Assembly (NCBI GenBank): GCA_035652335.1
Contig: DASRDZ010000013.1
Span: forward strand, 1 to 64,000
Direction of reading: 5' to 3'
DNA: 64,000 nucleotides
Source of the DNA: DASRDZ01 sp035652335
GTDB lineage: Bacteria; Chloroflexota; Dormibacteria; Aeolococcales; Aeolococcaceae
Made by a program: the position numbers and the translations under genes. The notes beneath the pieces are model-generated. The model made no database searches, was not told the DNA's origin, and saw only the letters and a list, made by a program, of their open reading frames with translations. Numbering within the stretch: the stretch's first letter is position 1; each line of letters begins with the position of its first letter. This document shows positions 36,674 through 44,823 of the stretch, in pieces.

Positions 36674-37242
36674 TAGTGAGCGCGCTCCAAGCGCTCCAGC
36701 AGGTCGTGCAGGATGGCCGCGCTCGCGCCCCAGATCACGCGGCCCGCCGCCTCGTAGAAGTACACCTCCCGACCCATCGGATCCCCCGGCACGCGGCGTG
36801 CCGTGAGCGGCGCCACCATCAGCTCCGCCAGCGGGATCCTGAACCACTCCGCCACCTCATACGGCTCCGGCACCGGCTCCACCGCCTCCCGCTGCAGCGC
36901 CACCACCGGCGTCACCCGCCGGTACGACGTTGCCGTCAACACCGGCCGCAACTGCCCGAGCACGTCGACCTGCTCCGGCGCGACGCCCATCTCCTCCTGA
37001 AGCTCGCGCAGCCCCCCGGCGACGACCCCGCCGTCGCCCTCCTCGATGCCCCCGCCGGGAAAGGCGATCTGCCCGCGATGCGTCGGCACCAGGCGGGAGC
37101 GGCGCATGAAGAGCAGCGGCAGGCCGGGCTCGGCGGGGTCGAAGAGCAGCACCACCGCCGCGGCGTCGTCCGGCTCGGCGGCTGCGTCGGGAGCGGTGGG
37201 GGAGACGACCTCGCGCAGGCGGTCGACGAGGTGGTCGGGCAT
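36673..37242 (-). CDS. Nudix hydrolase, CoA-pyrophosphatase (NudL) type
   Basis: A 189-residue protein. LLFMRRSRLVPTHRGQIAFP is the UPF0035 motif of CoA pyrophosphatases and runs directly into the Nudix box GGGIEEGDGGVVAGGLRELQ-EEMGV, with all catalytic Glu residues present. Members cleave CoA or acyl-CoA to phosphopantetheine and 3',5'-ADP. The C-terminal part (YEVAEWFRIPLAEL, VYFYEAAGRVIWGASA) also fits NudL. Confidence 0.88.
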   Translation of the reverse strand: MPDHLVDRLREVVSPTAPDAAAEPDDAAAVVLLFDPAEPGLPLLFMRRSRLVPTHRGQIAFPGGGIEEGDGGVVAGGLRELQEEMGVAPEQVDVLGQLRPVLTATSYRRVTPVVALQREAVEPVPEPYEVAEWFRIPLAELMVAPLTARRVPGDPMGREVYFYEAAGRVIWGASAAILHDLLERLERAH

Positions 37243-37320
37243 GGTCGACGAGTGTGACGCCTGCGGGGACGAGAGCGCGGGGCGGCGGCGCGCATGCCAC
37301 CACCCCGCGCGGGGCAGGCT

Positions 37321-38040
37321 CTAGGCGGGAACCGGCGAGCGGTGCCAGTCCCAGATCGTGGAGATCGGCGGCAGCGGCTGGGCGAAGTCGATCTCTGGGA
37401 TCATGAAGCTGCGCAGCTGCTCCTTGAACCAGAGGTCGTAGGGCGCGTTCGACGCCGAGAAGCGGTTGTTGCCGTCGGCGGGATCGTGCCCCTCGAGGTA
37501 GACGCACACGACGTCGCCGTCGGGGCCGGAGTTCAGCGTGACCGTCTCCTGGGTGATGCCCAGCGCGCGGCGCGACGCGGTGTGCTCCGCCACGCGGTCG
37601 GTGAACGCCTGCTGCGCGAAGGCGCGGCCGACGTCGGTCTTGCCGGGCTGCAGCGGGGAGATGAAGGTGAGGCCCTTGCGGCGGTCGGTGCTGGTGACGT
37701 CGGGGTCGCGCCAGTGGCCGACCACCTCCGGCGGCGGGCCGGGCGGCGGCTGGGTCACGTCGACGCCGTGCACCTCGAGGACCGCAGCACGGAAGTCGCG
37801 GTCGATGGGCAGGTCGGACGTGGCGATCAGGTTGAAGGTCGTCGCGAAGTCCTGCTCGGATTCGAGGTAGGGGATCGCGAACTCTCCCATCGGAGTCGGC
37901 ATCAGGTAGACGCGCTCCAGGGTGATGCCCTTCTGCCGCCTCGACTCCTCGTACTCAGCCTGGCGGCCGGTGTAGACGCCTGCCACCGAGGCGGCCACCT
38001 TGCCGGGAAGCACCGGCACCGGAAATGCGTAACGTGCCAT
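37321..38040 (-). CDS. Hypothetical protein with duplicated ferredoxin-like domain
   Basis: A 239-residue soluble protein made of two related halves. The first (about 20-100) reads YEESRRQKGITLERVYLMPT, then LESEQDFATTFNLIATSDLP. The second (about 145-225) reads HTASRRALGITQETVTLNSG, then YLEGHDPADGNNRFSASNAP. Both have the SRR..GIT.E.V.L pattern, a Glu-containing Y/L-E segment and a hydrophobic helix of the kind found in dimeric alpha-beta barrel proteins. I therefore infer an intramolecular duplication. The function is unknown. AGAGGCG precedes the ATG. Confidence 0.7.
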   Translation of the reverse strand: MARYAFPVPVLPGKVAASVAGVYTGRQAEYEESRRQKGITLERVYLMPTPMGEFAIPYLESEQDFATTFNLIATSDLPIDRDFRAAVLEVHGVDVTQPPPGPPPEVVGHWRDPDVTSTDRRKGLTFISPLQPGKTDVGRAFAQQAFTDRVAEHTASRRALGITQETVTLNSGPDGDVVCVYLEGHDPADGNNRFSASNAPYDLWFKEQLRSFMIPEIDFAQPLPPISTIWDWHRSPVPA

Positions 38041-38140
38041 TCGCCTCTGTCCCCCTGTGATCTGCCGACTAGGGCAGTGGGGACTCTACGCGCGATCCCG
38101 CGCCATGACACGTCTCAGCGCGGGTTCGCCCGCGCCGCGC

Positions 38141-38455
38141 TCAGCGCCCGACGCGCGTCAGCTCGATCTCCAGCCTGGTCATCGCCTCCGCACGGCGGAT
38201 CGCGTCGGCGACCAGTGCTGAGAACTGCTGGCGGCGACGGTAGCGCGCCGCTGCATCCGCCTCCTTGGCGTCGGCCAGGACCTGGATCTCCTCGGGAGCC
38301 ATTGCGGCATACTCCTCGGCGTGGTGGACGGCTCTCCAGGCGAGGGCCTCACCGATCGGGTCCGGGGATCCGGCTCCGAACGGATCGACCCCTGTGGTGT
38401 GCACAACGTAACCCGAGCCAGGCGAGTTGCGGTGACGTTCGTAGAGAGCGACCAT
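38141..38455 (-). CDS. Small hypothetical protein
   Basis: A 104-residue soluble protein, rich in Ala, Glu and Arg and mainly helical after residue 35 (AVHHAEEYAAMAPEEIQVLA). Codon use is typical of neighbours. I do not recognise it. It is divergent from the zinc-ribbon gene at 38503. Confidence 0.55.
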   Translation of the reverse strand: MVALYERHRNSPGSGYVVHTTGVDPFGAGSPDPIGEALAWRAVHHAEEYAAMAPEEIQVLADAKEADAAARYRRRQQFSALVADAIRRAEAMTRLEIELTRVGR

Positions 38456-38502
38456 GACGACAGGTCAAGACGGCTGCACGGCGGTGCAACGGGAAGCTGA
38501 GA

Positions 38503-38865
38503 GTGTCAACGGATGTAAATCGCGGCGCCGTTTCGCCACCGGTTCGCGTGGCCCGCGCTGAGGCGGGAGGCTCCGGCGGCGCGCCGCCGCGGCGACTCTG
38601 CAAGAGCTGCGGTGGGGACCTCCGCCGATCACACGTGGCGTATCTCGGCGGCGGCAGCGAAGCCGTGGTCTACCGCTGCGCCGTGTGCGGGACCGTCTCG
38701 CAGGGCCCGGCGCAGTCGCGCGCCGAGCGCTCGCGGTCGGAGGACGTTCGCGGCGGCCGGCGCCGCCGCCCGCTTCCCGACGAGGGCTCGCCGGACAACC
38801 CGGTGATCGACGGCGACCTGGCCCGGCAGCTCCGCGAGCGCTTCGGCGGCTCGGAGGACTCCTAG
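38503..38865 (+). CDS. Zinc-ribbon protein
   Basis: A 120-residue protein with CKSCGG and CAVCG pairs about 24 residues apart (residues 33-63), a C4 zinc ribbon, followed by an Arg/Ser-rich charged tail. The GTG start is the first in frame; the N-terminal 25 residues look weakly conserved, so the true start may lie later. It converges on the hydrolase gene with a four-base overlap. Confidence 0.6.
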   Translation: MSTDVNRGAVSPPVRVARAEAGGSGGAPPRRLCKSCGGDLRRSHVAYLGGGSEAVVYRCAVCGTVSQGPAQSRAERSRSEDVRGGRRRRPLPDEGSPDNPVIDGDLARQLRERFGGSEDS

Positions 38866-39731
38866 CCGCCGGCCGGCTCGATGGCCTTCGCGGTGCGGCG
38901 CCGTGGCTTGGCGGGGGCCGTGCGCCGCCTGGGCCTGGCGGTTGCGGACGGGTCCGGCACGAACCGGTCGAACCACTCCAGCACGCGCTGGTTGATGTCG
39001 TCGCGGTCGACGTCGACGCTCATGCCGTGCCCGCTGCGCGGGTACATGTGCCGTTCGACGTGCGCGCTGCAGACCAGGCCGCGCTCGATGTCGGCGGCGT
39101 TGCGCGGGTCGATCACCCGGTCGCGGCCGCCGTGCAGCACCAGCACCGGCTGGCGCACCAGGGGCAGCTCGCGGCGGACGGCGCCGACGAAGAGGTCGAG
39201 CTGGCGGATGGCCCGGGTGGGGCGGCGCCCGTAGGAGTGGAGCTCGTGGACGGCCTCGGGCCAGTAGAGGTCGACGTCCGCCGGGTCGGAGACGTCCCAG
39301 CGGACCACGTGCTTGGCGAGGGGCAGCAGCCTGAGCCGCCAGTCGCTCAGCCACACGGGGGCCGCCTGGGTGGCCACCGCCCTGATGCGGTCGTCGTGGG
39401 CGGCGAGGTGGAGGGCCATGGTGCCGCCCATCGACTGGCCGGCCACGACCACGTGCTCGCATTCGCCGGCCAGCTCGTCCAGCGCGCGCTGGGCCGAGGC
39501 CGCCCAATCCCGCCAGGTGGTGCGCTCCAGGTCCTCGGGGGTGGTGGCGTGCCCCGCCATGGCGGGCCCGCTGCAGCGCCAGCCGTGGGCGGCGAGGTGC
39601 TCGCCGAGGCGGCGCAGCTCGGGAGGCGTCCCGGCGAAGCCGTGGAGCAGCAGGGCCCCCCGCGGGCCCTCGCCCAGCACCCACGGCCGCACCACCTCGG
39701 GGTCGAAGGGGAGGAGGCTGCGAGCTGTCAT
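38862..39731 (-). CDS. Alpha/beta hydrolase, carboxylesterase/monoacylglycerol-lipase type
   Basis: A 289-residue enzyme. The oxyanion motif GALLLHGFAGTPPELR is near residue 30, the nucleophile Ser in VVVAGQSMGGTMALHLA near 100, Asp in LVLHGGRDRVIDPRNA near 200 and His in YPRSGHGMSVDVDRD near 235. This order and the HGF-GTP sequence match the Est30/MGL carboxylesterases. An extra Arg/Lys/Ala/Pro-rich tail of about 30 residues follows and could bind nucleic acid or membrane. Confidence 0.87.
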   Translation of the reverse strand: MTARSLLPFDPEVVRPWVLGEGPRGALLLHGFAGTPPELRRLGEHLAAHGWRCSGPAMAGHATTPEDLERTTWRDWAASAQRALDELAGECEHVVVAGQSMGGTMALHLAAHDDRIRAVATQAAPVWLSDWRLRLLPLAKHVVRWDVSDPADVDLYWPEAVHELHSYGRRPTRAIRQLDLFVGAVRRELPLVRQPVLVLHGGRDRVIDPRNAADIERGLVCSAHVERHMYPRSGHGMSVDVDRDDINQRVLEWFDRFVPDPSATARPRRRTAPAKPRRRTAKAIEPAGG

Positions 39732-39747
39732 GGTGGAGGGCCCGGCC

Positions 39748-39775
39748 AGTATAGGCAGAACCCCCTTCCTGTCAC
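39748..39775 (-). promoter_or_regulatory. Promoter GTGACA-N16-TATACT of the alpha/beta hydrolase
   Basis: On the minus strand GTGACA (39775-39770) and TATACT (39753-39748) are 16 bases apart. The ATG follows 16 bases after the -10. Confidence 0.5.
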
Positions 39776-39909
39776 GGCCGCTCGGACGGCCGGTAAAGGT
39801 GTCACGACTGCGTCACGGCGCCGGGACGAATTGGTCAAATCTGGCAGGTAGTGACAGAACGGTCCGGTCACAAGCTGTGAATCCAGACTACATTCGTCGC
39901 CCAGCACAC

Positions 39910-39915
39910 TAGGAT
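39910..39915 (+). promoter_or_regulatory. -10 element TAGGAT of the HD-GYP gene (leaderless)
   Basis: TAGGAT ends eight bases before GTG 39924. Confidence 0.45.
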
Positions 39916-39923
39916 CCTCAATC

Positions 39924-41447
39924 GTGCAAAGGGCAGAGGCGATGGACGTCGCCGCGATCGGTCAACCCCAAGCGCGTCCGGCCCAGCGGCCGCAATGGCG
40001 GGCTTTCGAGCGCCTGCGCGCAGCGTTCGCGGAGGACATCGTCCGCGCGGCGCCGGTGACCTACACCCCTGAGCTGGTCGCCTATGTCGGCCTGACCAAC
40101 CTGGTGGCCATCGGCGTTGGGGTCGCCACGGTGCGCACCTCGACCGACCCGGCCGGCACCGCCATCCTGGCGAGCGCCATCGCGCTCATGGCCGTGTTCA
40201 ACATCCGCTTCCTCTCGACGGTCAACACGCTGTTCAGCGCGACGACCTTCATGCACCTGGGCCTGGCGCTCGGCGTCGGCCCCGTCGGAGCTCTCGCCGG
40301 GGCGGTGAGCGAGAGCGTGGCTGTGCTGTTCCGCTATCGGACCGGCCTGTTCCGCACCGCATTCAACGTCCCCTTGGTGTTCCTCGCGAACGTGTCAGCC
40401 TGGGGAACCTACGTCGTCTTCGCGCGGCTTCCGGTGCATGGAGCGCTCTACGCGGGACTTACCGGCATCGCCACCGGGTTCGTCCACTGGGCGGTGAACT
40501 ACTTCATGCTCAGCGGGATCGTCACGGTCGCGGCGCACCGCCCCTACTGGCGCCAGATCCGCGAGGCGCTGGTGGTCGCCCCGTACCACCTCTGCTATGG
40601 GTACGCAGCCATTGGCTTCGTGGCCCTGCACGACCACTTCGGCGCCATGGGATTCACCTTCGCCATGGCTCCCGTGGCCGCCCTGCAGGCCTTCCTGGTC
40701 GTTCTGTCCCGGCGCACACGCCAGCACGAGACCGAGCGCGATCAGCTCCTCGGACAGCTGCAGGAGGAGAGCATTCGGGTCGAGCGCTCGTACGATGCAA
40801 CGCTGATCGCGCTGACCCACGCGCTGGACGCGCGCGACAAGGAGACCGAGGGCCACTCCCGCCGGGTCGTGGAGTACACGAAGCTGATCGCGGTGCAGCT
40901 CGGCATCGAGGGCGAGAAGCTCAAGCTCCTCTGCCACGGCGCCCTTCTGCACGACATCGGCAAGATCGGTGTGCCCGACGCCATCCTGCACAAGCCGGGC
41001 CCGCTCACCGAGGCCGAGTGGCAGGTGATGCGCCGGCACCCGGAGATCGGGGCGCTCATGGTCGAGGAGGTCGAGTACCTCGCCGAGGCGCGGCGGATCA
41101 TCCTCCACCACCACGAGCGTTGGGACGGCCGCGGCTATCCGCTCGGCCTGCGGGGCCCGCAGATCAGCCAGGGTGCCCGCGCCTTCGCCATCGCGGACAC
41201 CATCGACGCCATCACCCAGGACCGCCCCTACCGGCGGGGCCGTTCGCTCGACGAGGCGCGGGAGGAGATCCTCCGCCACCGGGGCACCCAGTTCGACCCC
41301 GACGCCGTGGATGCGTTCCTCTCCCTCCGAGAGGCGGACCTGATCAACGTCGCGGCCATCCGGGCCAGGGTTGCGCTCGACCTCCTGGTCGGGAACAGCT
41401 CGGTCCAGCGTGCTCCCGTCGCGGCAGGGGTGCCAGCGCCGGCCTGA
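39924..41447 (+). CDS. Membrane HD-GYP domain protein (probable c-di-GMP phosphodiesterase)
   Basis: A 507-residue protein. The N-terminal 270 residues form about seven membrane helices, a sensor-like region (ELVAYVGLTNLVAIGVGVAT, TTFMHLGLALGVGPVGALAG). A short coiled coil (about 265-290) leads to the HD-GYP domain, with HDARDK-like HALDARDKETEGHSRRV, HGALLHDIGKIGVPDAIL (H343/D344), LHHHERWDGRGYPLGL (GYP at 404-406) and AIADTIDAITQDRPYR. All metal and GYP residues are present, so c-di-GMP hydrolysis is likely. GTG 39924 fits the -10; ATG 39942 is the alternative. Confidence 0.92.
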   Translation: MQRAEAMDVAAIGQPQARPAQRPQWRAFERLRAAFAEDIVRAAPVTYTPELVAYVGLTNLVAIGVGVATVRTSTDPAGTAILASAIALMAVFNIRFLSTVNTLFSATTFMHLGLALGVGPVGALAGAVSESVAVLFRYRTGLFRTAFNVPLVFLANVSAWGTYVVFARLPVHGALYAGLTGIATGFVHWAVNYFMLSGIVTVAAHRPYWRQIREALVVAPYHLCYGYAAIGFVALHDHFGAMGFTFAMAPVAALQAFLVVLSRRTRQHETERDQLLGQLQEESIRVERSYDATLIALTHALDARDKETEGHSRRVVEYTKLIAVQLGIEGEKLKLLCHGALLHDIGKIGVPDAILHKPGPLTEAEWQVMRRHPEIGALMVEEVEYLAEARRIILHHHERWDGRGYPLGLRGPQISQGARAFAIADTIDAITQDRPYRRGRSLDEAREEILRHRGTQFDPDAVDAFLSLREADLINVAAIRARVALDLLVGNSSVQRAPVAAGVPAPA

Positions 41448-41574
41448 GCTCGGCTGCGGGCAACCACGGTGGGCGGGAAGGGCAGCGCGCCGGCGACAGG
41501 CTCGTGAGTCTTTACAGCCCGAGCCCGGGCGCCCGGCCGGATGTCACAGACCCATGACGCCGAATGTTTAGCGC

Positions 41575-41604
41575 TTGACGGGAAGTCATGTGGCCCGTTA
41601 CTGT
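41575..41604 (+). promoter_or_regulatory. Sigma-70 promoter TTGACG-N18-TACTGT of the attenuator-like leader
   Basis: TTGACG (41575-41580) and TACTGT (41599-41604) are 18 bases apart, giving a start near 41611. Nearly the same pair, with spacer 17, drives mraZ in this window. The stretch 41448-41574 before it holds no gene that I can see. Confidence 0.65.
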
Positions 41605-41610
41605 TGCGCC

Positions 41611-41750
41611 ACGAACGCAACGGGGCCGTGACCAGGAGGTGACGGCCGAGTAGCACAAACCGGAGTGGGCGCTCCGGAGTGCCGGACCCCGATGTTGCAG
41701 CATCGGGCCGGCGACGACGAAATCTGCCCCAAAAGGAGGTGTAACAGTCC
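41611..41750 (+). ncRNA. Structured 5' leader with three hairpins
   Basis: Between the predicted transcription start and the micro-ORF lie three perfect or near-perfect stems. 41624-41647 is GGCCGT / ACGGCC, with AGGAGG in the loop. 41660-41677 is CCGGAG / CTCCGG. 41681-41712 pairs GCCGG with CCGGC and CCCGATG with CATCGGG across a two-base bulge, loop TTGCAG. I match it to no known riboswitch class. Confidence 0.5.
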
Positions 41751-41792
41751 ATGGCTACCTGGACGGGCCACGAAGTGGGTACCTGGGGCTAG
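41751..41792 (+). CDS. 13-residue leader-type peptide MATWTGHEVGTWG
   Basis: ATG 41751 is preceded, nine bases upstream, by AAGGAGGTG (41733-41741), the strongest Shine-Dalgarno in the window. The frame closes at TAG after 13 codons. The peptide has two Thr-Trp pairs encoded by the same ACCTGG string. An intrinsic terminator follows 50 bases later. The most likely role is a regulatory leader peptide for the MFS gene; a stand-alone small peptide is the alternative. Confidence 0.55.
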   Translation: MATWTGHEVGTWG

Positions 41793-41841
41793 TTCGTCGG
41801 CACTGGGTGCCCGGCAAAGGTATCCGGTCGACATGACGCCC

Positions 41842-41900
41842 AAGTGGCGCAGGTGTCGCGGGGTGGTGACATCCCCCGACTTCTGCGCCACTTCCTTTTT
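41842..41900 (+). terminator. Intrinsic terminator/attenuator before the MFS exporter
   Basis: An 11-bp perfect outer stem AAGTGGCGCAG / CTGCGCCACTT and an inner stem GTCG(C)GGGG / CCCCCGAC form one long hairpin, followed by CC and TTTTT. It is the only clear U-tract terminator seen in the window and stands between the micro-ORF and the MFS coding region. Confidence 0.75.
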
Positions 41901-42015
41901 CCTGAGCTTCACCCGACCATGGCGGAGTGCCCGATTGGCCACGACAGTCCCCCCAACCCGCACAATTCCTCCAGGACAGGCCGTGGGAGCCGCGGCAGCG
42001 GGCAGCTTCCACGAG

Positions 42016-43260
42016 GTGAAGGTGGTGGAGCAGGACATCGTCGCCGCGACGCTCGTGACGGCCCAGGGTCCGGTCACCGAGCGTGGCTGGGGCGGCCAGG
42101 GCTCGCGGTTCGCGCGCTACATCACCGCCACCTGGCTCTCCCTGTACGGAGACTGGTTCAGCACCGTGGCCCTGGTGGTGCTGCTGTACCGCCTGAGCGG
42201 GCCGGCCGCGCCCGCTGGCTACATGCTCGCGCGCGTCCTGCCACGCCTGCTCAGCGCCAACATCGGTGGGAACCTCGCAGATCGCCTCAAGCCGCAGCAC
42301 GTGGTCGCTGGGTGCGCCGCAATCCAGGCGCTCTTCACCCTGTCGATCGTGCTCTCGGCGCGCATACAGGCCACGTGGGCCATCTACGGCGCAGTGGCGA
42401 TCGCTCAGTTCGCCGGCGGTGTCTCCCGGCCTGCGTCCGCGTCCCTCATCCCCCGGGTGGCGCCGCCGGGCAAGCTGCAGAGGGCCAATGCCCTGTACAC
42501 GCTGGGGTTCTCGTCGAGCGTCGCGGTCGCTCCGGCCATCGCCGGCCCGCTCCTCCCGGCGATCGGCGCCGAGGCGCTGCTCATCATCGACACCCTGACC
42601 TTCGCGGTTGCCTCTTTCCTCATGTTGACGTTGCGAGTCCGTGGTGCTGGGGCGTGGGCACCTCCGGCAGAAGGGGCCGTCTCGGGTCTGCGCGCGGTGT
42701 GGCGCGACCCTGTCCTCAGGGTGATCGCCGCCGCCTGGGCATGCAGCGCCATCGCTGCCACGGCGGGTGGCGCGGTGCTGGTGCTCGTGGCCGGGTCGCT
42801 GGGCGACGCCTCCGCGGTGGGGTACCTGTATGCCGCCATGGGCGGCTGCGCAGTGCTGGTCGGGTTCGTGATGCTGCTCCGGCGCACCGCCTTCGTCGGA
42901 CGCGACGTCATCGTGGGATTCGCCGTGCTCGAAGTGGTCGGCCTCGCCCTCCTTACCCTGCACGGCGGCTACGCCACGACATACCTCGCCCTCGCCGTCA
43001 CCGGCGGGAGCGCCGTCGTGTGGCAGACGCTCGCCCTGACGGACGTCCATCTGCGCGCCGACCCGGCCCGCATGGGGCGGGTGAACGCTGTGATCGTGCA
43101 GTCGATGACGGCGGGGATGCTGGTCGGGGCACTGCTGGCGCTGGCCCTGGTGCCGTGGGCCGGCTGGGAGCACGCCCTCTTCATCGCCTGCTGCGTCTCC
43201 CTCCTCGTCCTCGCCGCCGGCGTGGTCCTCGGCCCGAAGCGCCGCAGCACGCCTGACTGA
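42016..43260 (+). CDS. MFS exporter, macrolide-efflux (MefA)-like
   Basis: A 414-residue, 12-helix transporter: FARYITATWLSLYGDWFSTV opens the first helix, ARVLPRLLSANIGGNLADRL is the motif-A loop, and the N-half ends SLIPRVAPPGKLQRANALYT, as in Mef/MFS_3 proteins. The second half has VWQTLALTDVHLRADPARMG. Members export macrolides and other drugs by proton antiport. The start is uncertain: GTG 42016 (or 42022) begins the conserved part, while in-frame codons back to 41833 run through the terminator and look non-coding. The upstream leader suggests induction by attenuation. trpD follows but has its own -10. Confidence 0.85.
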   Translation: MKVVEQDIVAATLVTAQGPVTERGWGGQGSRFARYITATWLSLYGDWFSTVALVVLLYRLSGPAAPAGYMLARVLPRLLSANIGGNLADRLKPQHVVAGCAAIQALFTLSIVLSARIQATWAIYGAVAIAQFAGGVSRPASASLIPRVAPPGKLQRANALYTLGFSSSVAVAPAIAGPLLPAIGAEALLIIDTLTFAVASFLMLTLRVRGAGAWAPPAEGAVSGLRAVWRDPVLRVIAAAWACSAIAATAGGAVLVLVAGSLGDASAVGYLYAAMGGCAVLVGFVMLLRRTAFVGRDVIVGFAVLEVVGLALLTLHGGYATTYLALAVTGGSAVVWQTLALTDVHLRADPARMGRVNAVIVQSMTAGMLVGALLALALVPWAGWEHALFIACCVSLLVLAAGVVLGPKRRSTPD

Positions 43261-43285
43261 GCCCGATCGGCCCCGCCCGACGTGG

Positions 43286-43291
43286 TACCGT
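43286..43291 (+). promoter_or_regulatory. -10 element TACCGT of trpD (leaderless)
   Basis: TACCGT ends nine bases before ATG 43301. Confidence 0.45.
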
Positions 43292-43300
43292 CCGGCCGCG

Positions 43301-44344
43301 ATGACCGACGGGGACACGCTGCTTCGCGACGCGCTCGACCGCGTCGTGCGCGGTGGGGACCTCGACATCGACACCGCCCGGGCGGTGATGGACCGGATCA
43401 TGGAGGGGGCGGCGACCCCGGCCCAGATCGGGGCGCTGCTGGCGGCACTGCGCACCAAGGGCGAGACGGTCGACGAGATGGCGGGGATGGTGCAGTCGAT
43501 GCGGGAGCACGCCACCCAGGTCGACCTCGGCGGCCTGCAGGCGGTGGACACGTGCGGCACCGGCGGCGACGGCTCCGGCACCTTCAACATCTCCACCGCG
43601 GCGGCGCTGGTGGTGGCGGGCGCGGGGTGCCCGGTCGCGAAGCACGGCAACCGGGCGCAGTCGAGCCGATGCGGCAGTGCCGACGTCCTGGAGGCGCTGG
43701 GGGTGGCCATTGCGCTGAGCCCCGACGGCGTGCGCCGCTGCGTCGAGGAGGCGGGCATCGGCTTCCTCTTCGCGCAATCGTTCCACCCGGCGATGCGCCA
43801 CGCGGCGGGGGTGCGGCGCGAGCTGGGCATCCGCACCGCGTTCAACGTGCTCGGCCCGCTCGCCAACCCGGCCGGGGTGCGCCACCAGTCGCTGGGCGTC
43901 GGCGACGCCGGCCTCGCCCTCACCATGGCCAGGGTGCTGCACCGCCTCGGCCATCGCCGCGCCATCGTCTTCGCCGGTCCGCACGGGATCGACGAGCTGG
44001 GCCTCGCCGGCACCGCGCAGTGCCATGAGGTCACTCCCGACGGCATCCGCGACTTCACCCTCGACCCCCAGGAGCTCGACATCGCCGCCGCGCCGCTGGA
44101 GGCGCTCCGCGGTGGCGACGCCGAGGACAACGCGCAGCGCATCCGCCGCGTCCTCGGCGGCGAGCCGGGCCCGGCGCTCGACGTGGTCATCCTGAACGCG
44201 GCCGCCGCGCTGGTCGCAGCCGAGCGGGCGCCCGACTTCGGCGAGGGGCTGGAGCAGGCGCGTGCCTCGATCGCCTCGGGTTCGGCGAGGCGCAGCCTCG
44301 ACAGCCTGGTCCGCGTCTCCCAGCAGGCGGCCGCCGCCGCATGA
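43301..44344 (+). CDS. trpD: Anthranilate phosphoribosyltransferase
   Basis: A 347-residue enzyme of tryptophan synthesis that joins anthranilate to PRPP. All signatures are present: VDTCGTGGDGSGTFNISTAA (PRPP site), VAKHGNRAQSSRCGSADVLE (anthranilate site), FLFAQSFHPAMRHAAGVRRE, NVLGPLANPAGVRHQSLGV and AGPHGIDELG. No other trp genes lie in the window. It begins a four-gene run with trmK-like, the zinc-ribbon gene and rnhA, with the trmK ATG overlapping its stop. Confidence 0.95.
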   Translation: MTDGDTLLRDALDRVVRGGDLDIDTARAVMDRIMEGAATPAQIGALLAALRTKGETVDEMAGMVQSMREHATQVDLGGLQAVDTCGTGGDGSGTFNISTAAALVVAGAGCPVAKHGNRAQSSRCGSADVLEALGVAIALSPDGVRRCVEEAGIGFLFAQSFHPAMRHAAGVRRELGIRTAFNVLGPLANPAGVRHQSLGVGDAGLALTMARVLHRLGHRRAIVFAGPHGIDELGLAGTAQCHEVTPDGIRDFTLDPQELDIAAAPLEALRGGDAEDNAQRIRRVLGGEPGPALDVVILNAAAALVAAERAPDFGEGLEQARASIASGSARRSLDSLVRVSQQAAAAA

Positions 44345-44823
44345 CGGTGCCGCGCCTCAACCCCCGGCTCCGCGCCCTGCTGGCGCTGCTCCCGGAGGCG
44401 CGGACGGTCGCCGACGTGGGCGCCGGCCACGGCGCGCTGGCGGTGCACCTGGCCCATCGCGGCGCCGGCCGCGTCATCGCCACCGAGGCGGCGCGCGGGC
44501 CCTTCGCCGAGCTCTGCCACAACCTCGACTGGTGGGACGCGCGCGCCCGGGTCGAGCCCCGCTTCGGCGCCAACCTCGACCCCATCGACGCCGGCGAGGT
44601 GGAGGGCGTGGTCGCGGCGGGGATGGGGGCGCGCAACCTGCTCGGCATCTGCGCCGGCGCCGAGGAGCGCGAGGTGCGCTGGGTGGCGCTGCAGTGCATC
44701 CAGGATCCCGAGCTGGTCGAGCCCTGGCTGGCCGAGCGCGGCTGGCGGGTGGCGGCCCTGCAGGTTGCGGTCGACCGTGGCCACAACTATCCGAGCTGGC
44801 TCGTCGAGGTGCCCTCGGCATGA
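44341..44823 (+). CDS. TrmK-like SAM-dependent methyltransferase
   Basis: A 160-residue Rossmann methyltransferase. VADVGAGHGALAVHLAHRGA is the SAM-binding loop, VIATEAARGPFAELCHNL the second motif and GVVAAGMGARNLLGIC the AGMG motif of TrmK, which methylates N1 of A22 in tRNA. It is shorter than Bacillus TrmK (about 235) because the C-terminal coiled coil is missing. The next gene, a CT398-like zinc ribbon, is also a neighbour of trmK in other bacteria as I recall, which supports the call. Confidence 0.78.
   Translation: MTVPRLNPRLRALLALLPEARTVADVGAGHGALAVHLAHRGAGRVIATEAARGPFAELCHNLDWWDARARVEPRFGANLDPIDAGEVEGVVAAGMGARNLLGICAGAEEREVRWVALQCIQDPELVEPWLAERGWRVAALQVAVDRGHNYPSWLVEVPSA

Noticed and set aside
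41605..41612. TGCGCCAC as an antiterminator partner for the terminator stem
   Set aside because: It repeats the distal arm of the terminator, but it lies at or before the predicted transcription start, so most of it would not be in the RNA.
41665..42015. N-terminal extension of the MFS exporter
   Set aside because: The in-frame codons pass through the leader hairpin and the intrinsic terminator and do not look like protein; the family homology begins at about 42016.
43301..44344. The two Trp codons of the 13-residue peptide as a trp-operon attenuator for trpD
   Set aside because: The terminator is 1.4 kb from trpD, an MFS gene lies between and trpD has its own -10; classic trp leaders have adjacent Trp codons.
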